A stretch of 11,781 bases of DNA from the NCBI GenBank assembly GCA_002077045.2, contig KZ111163.1:88361-100141 (forward strand). The letters are read 5' to 3'. Below the pieces are notes generated by a model that was given only the letters and a program-made list of their open reading frames with translations, was not told the origin of the DNA and did no database searches. Positions 1 to 8,763 of this stretch are shown here, in pieces. The stretch comes from Rachicladosporium sp. CCFEE 5018. Lineage: Eukaryota > Ascomycota > Dothideomycetes > Cladosporiales > Cladosporiaceae. Both the position numbers and the translations under genes were made by a program. Numbering within the stretch: the first letter of the stretch is position 1; the number at the start of each line of letters is the position of its first letter.

Positions 1-2436
1 CATCTTGTTCGAGGTCATGATGTCCGCGATCTGGTTTCTGATCTCCTGCGCCCTTCGGAGCGCCTTGGGGTGTAGGAAATGCTTCACGCACCACCCGTCC
101 TTCTTCCCATTAGCAGCCCATTGCTGGTACACTGTCAGTAGCGTAAGGTGATCAGAGTCGTGGACGAAGAATTTCTCCCTCGCTGCGTCGGATTCCTCGA
201 GGCGTTCTTTGGGGCGGTAGAAGACTGAAGGGACCGAGAGCATGGAGACTATCGTCAGCATTTCCTCACTGCAGTTGTAGGTCGAGGCGGAGGTAATGAC
301 GAGTTTCGCTAGCGAAGGATCCATGGGGAAGGAAGTCATTTGGCGGCCGAGCTCTGTCAGCTCGCCCAGATTGTCTAGGGCGCCTAGGGACCAGAGGTCG
401 AACAGCGAGGTTGTTATGGTGTCTTGTGGTGGTGGGTCCATGAACGAGAAGTCTAGGAGGTTTTTCACTCCCAAGCTCTTGAGGAGCAGAACGGTGTTGG
501 CGAGGTTCGTGCGTTGGATCTCGGGGATCGTAGCGATGTAAAATTCGTCTCGGAAGGCACGCTCGGTGTAGAGATGGAAGGCTTTACCTGGCCCTGTTCG
601 GCCTGCACGACCAGCTCGCTGTGAAGCGTTGGCTTGGGAGATAGGCGTGATCTGGAGCGTATCCATACCCATTTTGGGGTTGTAGACTTTGAGCTTGCTG
701 AAACCTGCGTCTACTACGTACATGATGCCGTCGACCGTCAAGCTCGTCTCGGCGATATTGGTAGCCACGATGACCTTTCGTACGCCCGGCGCAGCGCGAT
801 CGAAGATCTTAGCTTGTAAGTCTGCAGGCATCTGAGAGTAGATGGGCAGAATGCTGAGCTTCGGCGGATCGTTGAGCTGGGCCAAACGCTCGGCGATGAG
901 CTCACAGGTGACTTCGATGTCCTCTTGTCCTGTCATGAAGACGAGAATGTCGCCTTTCGGCTGCGAGACGTGGATTGCCAGGACTTGCCGCACCGCGCTG
1001 TCGACGTAGTCCTCGCAAGGAGATCGAGAATACTGGATGTCGACAGGGAACGTTCGCCCAGGAATGAAGAACTCGGGAGCACCACCATAGAATTGCGCAA
1101 ACCTTGAAGCGTTCATCGTAGCGGATGTGACGATCAACTTGAGGTCTCGCCTCCGGGCCAGCACCTTCTTGATCAACCCCATCAGCACGTCCGTGTTCAA
1201 CGCCCTTTCATGCGCCTCGTCCATGATGATACACGAATACTGGTCGAGATCGGGGTTCGTGAGACTCTCGCGGAGAAGTACACCATCAGTCATATACTTG
1301 ATCGTCGTCTCCTTACTCGTACAATCCTCAAACCGAATCGCATACCCCACTAACCCGCCCAACGGTACCTCCATCTCCTCACTCACTCTCTTAGCCACAG
1401 ACATAGCAGCCACACGTCTCGGCTGCGTGCACCCGATCATCTGGCCACCTCGCGCATACCCATCCTCGTACAGAAACTGCGTCAACTGTGTCGTCTTGCC
1501 TGATCCCGTCTGCCCAACCACAATGATAACCTGGTTCTCTCTTATTACCCGCAGCAGCTCCTCCCTAACAGCAAAAGCAGGCAGATACTCCCGCTGCTCC
1601 TTCAGAGTCTTCGTGTTCGAGAACTCCGAGGCGCCTTTCTCCTGCTTCTTGAAGTGATCCGAGAACTTATTGCTTTGTCCCTTCCCTCCTTCTTCTGCAC
1701 CAGGCGGCGCACTCGCAACAGCAGAATCCGTATCCTCCTCCTTCACGCCCAGCACATTCCCCAGCGCCGTTCCCGCCACATTAGTAGCCTCCTGCGCCTG
1801 CTTCTGCCGCTCCTTCTGCTGCCTTCGCTCCTTCACAACTTTACTCCCCTTGCGTGAGAACACCGCCATATCGCTCTGCGGGTCCCGCACCGCACTCACA
1901 GGGTCCCGCTGTGTCGTGAAGATCGTCTTCCCGTCCAGAAACGGCGGCCGTAAATCATGCGTCATCAAATGAACCCTCGTCTCCTCCTCATCATCGTCGA
2001 AGCCTCCATACTGCTCTCTCGTTTGCGCAACGGAACTCGCCAACATCCTATTCGTCTCCCACGCATCCGCCGCTTGTTGGCGCTCAAGCTGCTTATGATT
2101 CACCCTTCCCCTCACAGCCAACTTTTTCGCCAACAGCTCTTTCTCCCGCTCCTGGTCGGCGTGCGTGATATCCTCACCAGCGCCGAAGGGATTGTGCGAT
2201 TCGTCTCCAAGCGCCGCGCCGTCTTCGGCTGTGTTGTACCAGTCGCGATCTAGGGCATTGACGTCTGCTTGGTCGATCTCGGGTTCGGGGCCCGTGAAGG
2301 GTTTCTTGGGCTCGTTTCGGTGAAGATCTTTGGGGCGTGGCCGGAAGGAGGGTGTGTCTTCGTGGTAATTCCGTGGAGTGGATGCGCGGGAGTCGTTTAG
2401 GCGCCGCCGTTTGGGGGAGTGGGAGGCGTCGGCCAT
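1..2436 (-). CDS. prp16: Pre-mRNA-splicing ATP-dependent RNA helicase Prp16 (DEAH box), C-terminus beyond the window
   Basis: One uninterrupted frame of 812 codons starts at ATG 2436-2434 and runs off the window at base 1. Visible motifs are GSGKT with the P-loop Lys at residue 314, DEAH at 406-409, SAT at 438-440, ATNIAET at 558-564 and QRAGRAGR at 606-613, followed by the helicase-associated region. The N-terminal third is charged. It holds a segment ending DPQSDMAVFSRKGS and a segment KTLKEQREYLPAFAVREELL just before the helicase core; both match Prp16/DHX38 rather than Prp2, Prp22 or Prp43. The family remodels the spliceosome in the nucleus after the first catalytic step, by ATP-driven action on RNA. 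The missing part should be the OB-fold region and tail, perhaps 100-170 residues judged from family length. No intron is visible in the 2.4 kb seen. The start ATG opens MADASHSPKRRRL, a basic stretch that could serve nuclear import (inference). Confidence 0.93.
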   Translation of the reverse strand, partial: MADASHSPKRRRLNDSRASTPRNYHEDTPSFRPRPKDLHRNEPKKPFTGPEPEIDQADVNALDRDWYNTAEDGAALGDESHNPFGAGEDITHADQEREKELLAKKLAVRGRVNHKQLERQQAADAWETNRMLASSVAQTREQYGGFDDDEEETRVHLMTHDLRPPFLDGKTIFTTQRDPVSAVRDPQSDMAVFSRKGSKVVKERRQQKERQKQAQEATNVAGTALGNVLGVKEEDTDSAVASAPPGAEEGGKGQSNKFSDHFKKQEKGASEFSNTKTLKEQREYLPAFAVREELLRVIRENQVIIVVGQTGSGKTTQLTQFLYEDGYARGGQMIGCTQPRRVAAMSVAKRVSEEMEVPLGGLVGYAIRFEDCTSKETTIKYMTDGVLLRESLTNPDLDQYSCIIMDEAHERALNTDVLMGLIKKVLARRRDLKLIVTSATMNASRFAQFYGGAPEFFIPGRTFPVDIQYSRSPCEDYVDSAVRQVLAIHVSQPKGDILVFMTGQEDIEVTCELIAERLAQLNDPPKLSILPIYSQMPADLQAKIFDRAAPGVRKVIVATNIAETSLTVDGIMYVVDAGFSKLKVYNPKMGMDTLQITPISQANASQRAGRAGRTGPGKAFHLYTERAFRDEFYIATIPEIQRTNLANTVLLLKSLGVKNLLDFSFMDPPPQDTITTSLFDLWSLGALDNLGELTELGRQMTSFPMDPSLAKLVITSASTYNCSEEMLTIVSMLSVPSVFYRPKERLEESDAAREKFFVHDSDHLTLLTVYQQWAANGKKDGWCVKHFLHPKALRRAQEIRNQIADIMTSNKM

Positions 2437-2834
2437 GGTGGACAGATGTAGTGTGGGTTTCTGGGTCAGGTGGAAGGAAGTCCGCTCAAGGGATGTATAG
2501 CGGCGGACTCTGCATCCTCACTAGACTACCTGCCTGTGCGGATCACTCTAGAGTCTCAGTACGATCACGAACTGCGAACATTTCCATGTAGATCAATAAC
2601 ATACTGAGCCGGATTGCAGACTTCACTTCAGAGTACGCACGGACCAAGAAGTCGGGAAACTGAAGCTAAATTAGAGCGAGCTGCGTGAGCCTACAAATCG
2701 CGTTTGCGGTGGAAGGCTTACTGAAGGCATTGCCTGGATTACTGAGCTACTCATACACTTCGATCTCATCGTACACTTATCTCCGACACCGCTTGCCTCC
2801 CTTATCACTGCTGCCATTTCACTCCGTCCAGCGA
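2437..2834 (-). promoter_or_regulatory. Intergenic gap: 3' end of the fucosyltransferase-like gene and promoter/leader of prp16
   Basis: These 398 bases lie between the TGA of the upstream minus-strand gene and the ATG of prp16. They must therefore hold the terminator of one gene and the promoter of the next. I see no AATAAA-type signal, TATA box or stable hairpin that I would defend, and no RNA gene. Plus-strand open frames crossing the gap have no ATG start and no family resemblance. Confidence 0.6.
2486..2515 (-). promoter_or_regulatory. Small upstream reading frame in the probable prp16 leader
   Basis: On the minus strand an ATG at 2515-2513 opens nine codons (MQSPPLYIP) and closes with TGA at 2488-2486, about 50 bases before the prp16 ATG. 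If transcription starts further upstream, this frame would be met first by scanning ribosomes. The transcription start is unknown, so the role is speculative. Confidence 0.3.
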
Positions 2835-4187
2835 TCAAGGCCACATCCCCCTCGGAATCCGATGCTCATGCAACCCGTCCCTCCCCACAACTCTACTCAA
2901 CCCATCATCAAAAGCCACTCCCGTCTCCTCATGCGTCACCCTCCAAGGCTCCACAACTCTCCCCACATCACTCCCCCACTGCGCCCTGGTAATCGCAATC
3001 TGGAAACTAAAGCTACTCTTCACAAAACCCCCAAACACACTGCACCGCTGCAACACCTCGAAGTCGATGAGCGCTTGTTGGTCCCAGGTCAGACTTTTGA
3101 GGGTAGTGAGGGCGGAAGGCGGAAGCAGCTCGAATTTGTGCGTTATGAATAGGGGTGGGGCATGGGCAGCAGCTTTAGCGGCAAAGAGGGAGAGGTCTGT
3201 GGCGTTCCCCGAGGCGACGTACATTATGCGTAACTCGTGCTTCAGGGCGTGGGCTATGTAGGCGTCTGTCTGTGCGGAGAAGTTGGTATTCGGTTCGTTC
3301 ATCCAGCAGGCTTTTTGAGCGTCTATTTCGGTTCGGAGATGCGCGCCGTAGAAAGCGCGAGGGGGAATTGGGTCACGCGGATCGATGGGTAGGGCATGCT
3401 CTAGGGCGAGATTTTGAACCACAAGAGCGGTGAGACCGCGGACTGTGGGGTTCAGGCGAAGCAGCTGGCCGAAGTTTCTGCGGAAGGGAGCGGGAAGAGA
3501 GCGCGTGTCGATATCCCAGAGTGTGCGCTCGAGATTGATGACGCTCGGGGAGTCCGGCGTGTAGCCAGGGTGCTCTTTCAGCCACGCTTCTAGATGTTCG
3601 AGGTACATCTTCTTGTTATTCTGCCTCCCCTCATCGATTCTTCTCGTGTGTGGCAGATAGCGGCCAGGCAACGTCTTGCCAATCGGGTTGTCTTTACCCG
3701 GCTTGTGAATCTTCATCTGCGGACAAGCCTCAGCCATCGCTCTCAAGAACCACTCTTCATCGAAGAATAGCCCGAACGGCACTCTGCCGCCCCAGACTTG
3801 GGCGAGGTCAGATTCGCTTCTGGATGCGTAAGTGGGTAGCATGATGGAGGCACCGGCTTCGATTGCGAAGAAGAGGAAGTCTAGAACATTGCTGCGGATG
3901 TTGCCAACGCCGCCATTAGCGTCGTCCAGCTGGAATATGAGGTTCGGTCGCCATGTCGAGGTGTTGCAGTAGGCTCCGATAGCGGAGGGCACGAATGGTT
4001 CGACAACGTGCGTGTTCAGCCAGTCGGAGGCGAAGTCCTTTGATGGTGGACGTGCTGACCTCGTTGATCCGCTCTCCCACGGATGGGCAGTGTGGTAGCG
4101 CCATGAGAGGTAGTAGAGTGGTAAGAGCGTCAGTGTGCCGATCGCCGCGTGCACTGCTGAGTGCTGCTTATCAGCAGCAGCAAACAT
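2835..4187 (-). CDS. GDP-fucose protein O-fucosyltransferase-like, type II membrane protein
   Basis: This is a 450-residue protein starting at ATG 4187-4185, the first ATG of the open frame; the frame extends upstream to 4328 only through a TTG. Residues 11-29 form a hydrophobic segment (AVHAAIGTLTLLPLYYLSW) close to the N-terminus, as expected for a Golgi/ER signal anchor with the catalytic part in the lumen. Motifs that suggest the O-fucosyltransferase fold are DDANGGVGNIRSN (88-100), resembling the GG-x-GN-x-R donor-binding loop; HLRTEID (283-289), resembling the HxRxExD stretch whose Arg contacts GDP-fucose; and a C-terminal DFEVLQRCSVFGG...SSFS block (375-395). CPQMKIH at 155-161 looks like a fungal family signature. 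The family transfers fucose from GDP-fucose to Ser/Thr of proteins, but the substrate and even the sugar are unknown here. It lies 150 bp downstream of the histidine kinase gene on the same strand. The superfamily assignment is fairly secure; the precise activity is inference. Confidence 0.68.
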   Translation of the reverse strand: MFAAADKQHSAVHAAIGTLTLLPLYYLSWRYHTAHPWESGSTRSARPPSKDFASDWLNTHVVEPFVPSAIGAYCNTSTWRPNLIFQLDDANGGVGNIRSNVLDFLFFAIEAGASIMLPTYASRSESDLAQVWGGRVPFGLFFDEEWFLRAMAEACPQMKIHKPGKDNPIGKTLPGRYLPHTRRIDEGRQNNKKMYLEHLEAWLKEHPGYTPDSPSVINLERTLWDIDTRSLPAPFRRNFGQLLRLNPTVRGLTALVVQNLALEHALPIDPRDPIPPRAFYGAHLRTEIDAQKACWMNEPNTNFSAQTDAYIAHALKHELRIMYVASGNATDLSLFAAKAAAHAPPLFITHKFELLPPSALTTLKSLTWDQQALIDFEVLQRCSVFGGFVKSSFSFQIAITRAQWGSDVGRVVEPWRVTHEETGVAFDDGLSRVVGRDGLHEHRIPRGMWP

Positions 4188-4337
4188 GAGCGGTATACTG
4201 CCACCTCGTTTGTAGTGCACTGCAGTGCACAGATGGTCCTCAAAAGCCGAGTGTCGAGATTGAAGTCTAGATCCCTTGCATAATTGCCCTTGCAGTTCCG
4301 ACACGCGCCTGGCACGCTGCCAAGACAATCACGTCTT
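4188..4337 (-). promoter_or_regulatory. Short gap between histidine kinase stop and fucosyltransferase-like start
   Basis: Only 150 bases separate the TGA of the kinase (4340-4338) from the ATG of the next gene on the same strand. The promoter of the downstream gene must lie in this gap or inside the 3' part of the kinase coding region, and the kinase 3' UTR may overlap it. No core promoter motif is evident. Confidence 0.4.
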
Positions 4338-7300
4338 TCAATCTTTGTCATGCTGCTGCAACGGGCTCGGCCTTAAAGTTAGTGTATGCCCATAAGGCTG
4401 CGGTCCATTTCCAGCAGTACTCCCCACCCCGTCTCCCGCCTCCGCAGCCACACTACTCGACCGATCAACACTAGCCTTGTGCCTGAACTTGTTCACTGGC
4501 CGATCACTAGCCACGTCCAACTTATGCATATTCGCCGCCGTGAGTGCATGGCTGCCAGAAGAAAACTCCCGCTCCTCGGCATCATGCACATTCTGCTCAC
4601 TGAGCCCGCGACCGAGACGTTTCCGCGGGTCTTCGCCGGATTCTACGAGCAAGTCGTCGCGGAGCGTCATGGCTTTTTCTTCAGCGCGTTGCTGGCGCAT
4701 GGCTGTGTCGTTGGCGGATTCGGAGATGCGTTCGAGGGCGTGTCGTTGCGTGTATTCCAGACGGTCTAGTTCGCGGGAAAGGTGTTCTTCGGGAGATTCG
4801 CCGGAGCCGAGACTACCTGTGCCGGAGGTGTGGGAAGTCTGCTCACGGGAGACGTTTGGTCGCAAAGCGCCAGTACCGTTGCGTGCAGCTACAGCACGCT
4901 TGCGGCGACCTTCGAGAGCCCACTTCACGAGCATGCGCTCGAGGTTGGGCTTCTTGACCGGTTTGCTGAGGTAGTCGTCCATTCCTGACTGTTCGCAGCG
5001 CTCGCGGTCGCCGTGGATTGCGGAGGCAGTCATGGCTACGATCGGCGTTGCTCGGACGCGAGAGTTGCCTGCGAAGTCCACTGATGTTCTAATCGTAGCC
5101 GTGGCGAGATAGCCGTCCATGATCGGCATTTGACAATCCATAAGTATTACGTCAGGTGAAGGCTGCTCCTCGGACGGGTGGCGTAGGTACTCGATGGCTT
5201 CCTTACCATTCCAGACAGCCTTGACCGGGAACCCAAGTTTCTTGATCGTCTTGATTGCTATCTGTTGATTGATGGCATTGTCTTCGACTACTAAGATCTG
5301 TGTCGCTTTCCGCTCGACTTCTGTCAAGTCCTGAGGTACGGCTTCCGGAGACTGCGGAAGTCCTGCTACCGCAGGATTAGGCGGTAGCGATGGCAAGCCG
5401 TGATCGATGTTCTTTGGCGTTGTGGGCCCACTTTGATCCGAGCACGCGTGCGAAAACGATCGTTCTGACTGCAGTCGATCAGGGAGAGTGCCCAAGTCTA
5501 AAAGGGGAGGATCCCCTGCTTGGTACGGCGCCTTGTTGAACGGAATCCAGAAGCTCGCCTTGGTGCCGATGCCGAGTTTGGACTCCAGCGATATCTCGCC
5601 GCGCATGAGTTCGACAAGATTCTTACTGATAGTCAGACCCAGCCCAGTACCACCGTAACGTCGTGCGGTCGAGCTATCAGCTTGCGAGAACGGCTTGAAC
5701 AGCCGTTGACGTACGTCCTCTTCGATGCCAATGCCAGTGTCTTCTACGGTGAATTCCACCTCCAGTACATCCGCGGTACTCTTCCTGATATGTACCCGCA
5801 TAGTCACTGACCCTTCGGTAGTGAACTTGATGGAGTTGGTAAGTAAGTTTGTGATGACCTGCCGCAGGCGGCCAGGATCACCCATCACCTTCCACGATCG
5901 AGTCTCGGGGATAGCGTCAATGTATTTCAAGCCCTTGCGCTCGGCAGCGAACGAAAGCATCTTGTTGACATCCTTGATCACGACCGATAGATCAAACTGC
6001 ACCTCCTCGATGTCGAGTCGTCCGCTCTCGACCTTCGAAAAATCGAGAATGTCATTTATCACAGTGAGAAGTCCGTTCGCGCTGCGCTGTATGTTCTCGG
6101 CACACTCACGCTGCTCTTTCGTGAGCTCGCCTGAATCATCGTCAAGAAGCAGCTCTGACATGCCGATCACCCCAGCGATAGGTGTGCGAATCTCGTGGCT
6201 CATGTTTGCCAGGAACTGTGACTTCATCTTGCTAGCCTCCTTTGCAGCGACGCTTTGCGCCATGAGCCGAACATTGTCTTGATCTCGCTTCCGCACTTGA
6301 CCCTCCGCGAGCTTCATATCCGTGATGTCGATACTCACGCCGACAACACCATCGATGTACTTCTCGCCTTCAATGCCACCGGCCCTTTCTTGCCGCACTA
6401 GTGGAAACAGTTTCGTCTTGAACCACTTCTTAGTCGATGAGATCTGTATCTCGATGGTCTCATCGCTTACTGTGCCGTTGAGTATGCCCTCAATCGGCTT
6501 CTTGTACGTGGCGATCTCGTCCTGCCGATGCTGCAGAGCCATGATGTCGTACAGGTTCATGCCCATATAGTGCATCTTCGCTTTAGGGAGATCGTCATTA
6601 TCCGGGCCGTACATTGGCTGACCCTCGAACAAGCTCAATGCGCGTGACTTGTCGACCGCCCACAGCGTGATATGTGCGTGTTCGATCACTCGCTGCAGCT
6701 GAGCACGAGTCTGTTTTGCCTCCTCGCGAGCGAGCACTACATCATGTATGTCAGTACAGGTGCCGAACCATTTCACGATCTTGCCGTTCTCGTCGCGCAT
6801 CGGCACAGCTCTGCCCAGCATCCAGCGAAAGTCGCCGCTGGCGCTCTTGCAGCGATATTCAGTGAGGTAGTCGTCGCCAGTGGCAAGACAGTGTGCCCAC
6901 TTAGGCTTCGCGACCTCCAGATCATCCGGATGGAATCCATTGACCCAGCCCGGTCCGTAAGACTGCTCCACTGTGAGCCCAGTAAAGTCATGCCAGCGCT
7001 GTGAGAAGTAGTCGTGATTGCCTTCTGGCGTTGTGCGCCAAATCATCTGTGGCACCATATTGGTGATGTCCTCGAATTGCCTCTCGTTTTTCTCCTTCTG
7101 CTGATTGATCTGTGTCGTGAAGGTTGTAATGTCATTGAAAAGGACTAGGCCGCCAATAAATTCGCCTTTCTCATCGCGCATTGATTCGCCACGCACCTCG
7201 AACAGCATCCTACTCCCATCCCTTGGTGAGTACAAACCGCACTTGTAACCTACGAAATCTTCCTGCTCCCTCATCAGTCGCATGATCGGGAACTCATCGA

Positions 7301-8678
7301 TCGAAATAAGCTCGGTGAAGTCCTCGTTCCACAGCTGGTAACGTGCGAGGAATTCGAGTGCAGACTCGCTGTGATCGATCACAGCATCTTCGAGATGGGG
7401 GTATATGAGTCTCAGAATGGCTTTGTTGGGTACGCCAAACGTCTGATCCCGCCACATTGCATAGGCTGGTATGCTCATGCTGTTGAGAATGGCATCCTTC
7501 ATGCGATTTGTCTTGGTGAAGATTGTTGGCGCTGCTGCAGTCGATGACTTCTTTGGTGGTCCGCGGGGAGGAAACGTCATGCGCGGATTGGTGTATGGGC
7601 TCGTCACAGAAGACCCGGGCGTGCTATCGCGTTGCACTCGTCTCCGATGGGAGGATCCCGAGCTCGAGCTATTTGAACTCAGGCCAGAAGGGGTGTCTGT
7701 AGTGGTCGCTGTGCCCGAGCGCGGAACGCTTCGGGTTGTGGTTTTCATAATGTCGGAAGAGCTGCCAGAAGCACTGATAGTCCCACTACTGACATCTCTC
7801 GTCCCCGGTCCGGTGCTCATCCCGTCCGATGCGGCCGCGGTAAAGGTGAGAGTGTAGTATTGCTCGTCCTCTGTCGCCCATACCGAAATGATCATTTTCG
7901 CCTCCACGTGGTCGTCGGCATGAATCGGCTTACCGTGCACAACGCTGAGCGGAAGTCCAGTCTTCGAGTCGCGATGCGTCGAGAACACGATGTCGACCAC
8001 AGCCTCGTGGACTTCTGTACTTCTGCCTTCTCGATGACTGACCTTCGAGGATGTTGATGGTGAGCGTTTGTGATGTGACGCAAGTGGCGTGTGATCTGTC
8101 TCCGAATCGAAATGCGCTCGTTGGGCTGCTGCATGTATTTTCGCCGCGTCGTCGACAACGTTGTGAAGAATGTCTTCCCAGGACACATATATCGCCGAGC
8201 CACCCTGTAGCAAGTCAAGACCTAGCTGACCAAGCGTCATACCTTCGAGTATCTCGCCCGCAGTCTGGCTGATCTGTTCACTAACGACCGCCGCGTCGCT
8301 ATCTCCAGCATCCTCGACGATCGAAAAAATTGGGGCTATTCCAAGTAGTCTGCCCATAGCCTCGTTGGCCATGACCACCTGCTTGTTCGAATTGAGCACC
8401 AGCACAGGCATCGGCAGGTATTGCAGCGCAGTAAATGCTATCCCAATCTGGACCTGCGAAGGTGGAATTTTGATGGACAGCGACGCTCTTCTTCTACGCT
8501 TGCCAGGTTGCGAAGCCGTAGAGGCAGTGTCCTCCGTTGCTGCGTCTCCATTTCCATCCACGACCCCATCATTGAAATAATCTTGCCCATCGTTTTGCTG
8601 TCCCGTACCTGCGCTCTCGGCCACCTGCACAAGGTCGTTCAGCGACTCTTGTTCGAATGACACCCTCGGTCGTTCCAT
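4338..8678 (-). CDS. PAS-domain hybrid histidine kinase (HisKA-HATPase-REC), soluble
   Basis: This uninterrupted 1446-residue frame starts at ATG 8678-8676, with an in-frame TAG two codons upstream. Domains in order: an N-terminal PAS-like unit (about 75-280, with a long polar insert), a Ser/Thr-rich linker (about 285-390), and three further PAS/PAC units (about 394-520, 536-650 and 660-790). HisKA follows with phospho-acceptor His828 in MSHEIRTP. The ATPase domain has N-box Asn944/Asn948, DTGIGI 980-985, F-box RLFKPFSQAD 992-1001 and GGTGLGL 1009-1015. The receiver domain has acidic Glu1132/Asp1133, phospho-acceptor Asp1181 in LMDCQMP, Thr1217 and Lys1239. All catalytic residues are present, so it should autophosphorylate and pass phosphate from His to Asp and on to an Hpt protein such as a Ypd1 homologue. 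There is no membrane segment, HAMP repeat, phytochrome GAF/PHY module or Ser/Thr kinase domain. This argues against the Nik1, Sln1, phytochrome and Chk1-like groups; I cannot name the group. Residues 1260-1446 form a low-complexity tail. The true 5' end is uncertain (see findings). Confidence 0.93.
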   Translation of the reverse strand: MERPRVSFEQESLNDLVQVAESAGTGQQNDGQDYFNDGVVDGNGDAATEDTASTASQPGKRRRRASLSIKIPPSQVQIGIAFTALQYLPMPVLVLNSNKQVVMANEAMGRLLGIAPIFSIVEDAGDSDAAVVSEQISQTAGEILEGMTLGQLGLDLLQGGSAIYVSWEDILHNVVDDAAKIHAAAQRAHFDSETDHTPLASHHKRSPSTSSKVSHREGRSTEVHEAVVDIVFSTHRDSKTGLPLSVVHGKPIHADDHVEAKMIISVWATEDEQYYTLTFTAAASDGMSTGPGTRDVSSGTISASGSSSDIMKTTTRSVPRSGTATTTDTPSGLSSNSSSSGSSHRRRVQRDSTPGSSVTSPYTNPRMTFPPRGPPKKSSTAAAPTIFTKTNRMKDAILNSMSIPAYAMWRDQTFGVPNKAILRLIYPHLEDAVIDHSESALEFLARYQLWNEDFTELISIDEFPIMRLMREQEDFVGYKCGLYSPRDGSRMLFEVRGESMRDEKGEFIGGLVLFNDITTFTTQINQQKEKNERQFEDITNMVPQMIWRTTPEGNHDYFSQRWHDFTGLTVEQSYGPGWVNGFHPDDLEVAKPKWAHCLATGDDYLTEYRCKSASGDFRWMLGRAVPMRDENGKIVKWFGTCTDIHDVVLAREEAKQTRAQLQRVIEHAHITLWAVDKSRALSLFEGQPMYGPDNDDLPKAKMHYMGMNLYDIMALQHRQDEIATYKKPIEGILNGTVSDETIEIQISSTKKWFKTKLFPLVRQERAGGIEGEKYIDGVVGVSIDITDMKLAEGQVRKRDQDNVRLMAQSVAAKEASKMKSQFLANMSHEIRTPIAGVIGMSELLLDDDSGELTKEQRECAENIQRSANGLLTVINDILDFSKVESGRLDIEEVQFDLSVVIKDVNKMLSFAAERKGLKYIDAIPETRSWKVMGDPGRLRQVITNLLTNSIKFTTEGSVTMRVHIRKSTADVLEVEFTVEDTGIGIEEDVRQRLFKPFSQADSSTARRYGGTGLGLTISKNLVELMRGEISLESKLGIGTKASFWIPFNKAPYQAGDPPLLDLGTLPDRLQSERSFSHACSDQSGPTTPKNIDHGLPSLPPNPAVAGLPQSPEAVPQDLTEVERKATQILVVEDNAINQQIAIKTIKKLGFPVKAVWNGKEAIEYLRHPSEEQPSPDVILMDCQMPIMDGYLATATIRTSVDFAGNSRVRATPIVAMTASAIHGDRERCEQSGMDDYLSKPVKKPNLERMLVKWALEGRRKRAVAARNGTGALRPNVSREQTSHTSGTGSLGSGESPEEHLSRELDRLEYTQRHALERISESANDTAMRQQRAEEKAMTLRDDLLVESGEDPRKRLGRGLSEQNVHDAEEREFSSGSHALTAANMHKLDVASDRPVNKFRHKASVDRSSSVAAEAGDGVGSTAGNGPQPYGHTLTLRPSPLQQHDKD

Positions 8679-8685
8679 ATCCTAC

Positions 8686-8763
8686 GACGCCCAGGCCTGC
8701 GCGCCTCAGATGATCGCGTTGCTGCACCTCCCTGCCCTCGTCGATGCCCCAGGTTAACACCAT
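8686..8763 (-). other. Possible alternative first exon of the histidine kinase
   Basis: A minus-strand frame opens with ATG at 8763-8761 and reads MVLTWGIDEGREVQQRDHLR and onward, with GC-rich third positions like the neighbouring genes. At 8686 it meets GTAGGA, and 61 bases later TTGTGCAG ends at 8625. Removing 8685-8625 joins this frame in phase 0 to residue 19 of the kinase. The joined protein would carry 26 different N-terminal residues in place of 18. The branch site is weak (CTGAA), so this is a candidate only. Without splicing, the same ATG heads an out-of-frame upstream frame that overlaps the kinase start and ends at 8569. Confidence 0.3.

Noticed and set aside
1127..1657. 176-codon plus-strand open frame within prp16
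   Set aside because: It is exactly antisense to the helicase motifs DEAH and SAT, and its Ser/Arg-rich content reflects the opposite strand.
2685..3152. 155-codon plus-strand open frame overlapping the fucosyltransferase-like gene
   Set aside because: It starts at a non-ATG codon, is antisense to a conserved coding region, has no recognisable motif, and shows Pro/His-rich composition typical of a shadow frame.
4188..4328. Upstream extension of the fucosyltransferase-like protein by 47 residues
   Set aside because: It would need a TTG start 10 bases after the kinase stop. The first ATG at 4187 places the hydrophobic anchor near the N-terminus as expected.
5725..6282. 185-codon plus-strand open frame within the kinase
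   Set aside because: It is antisense to the HisKA-ATPase region; its openness follows from codon bias on the coding strand.
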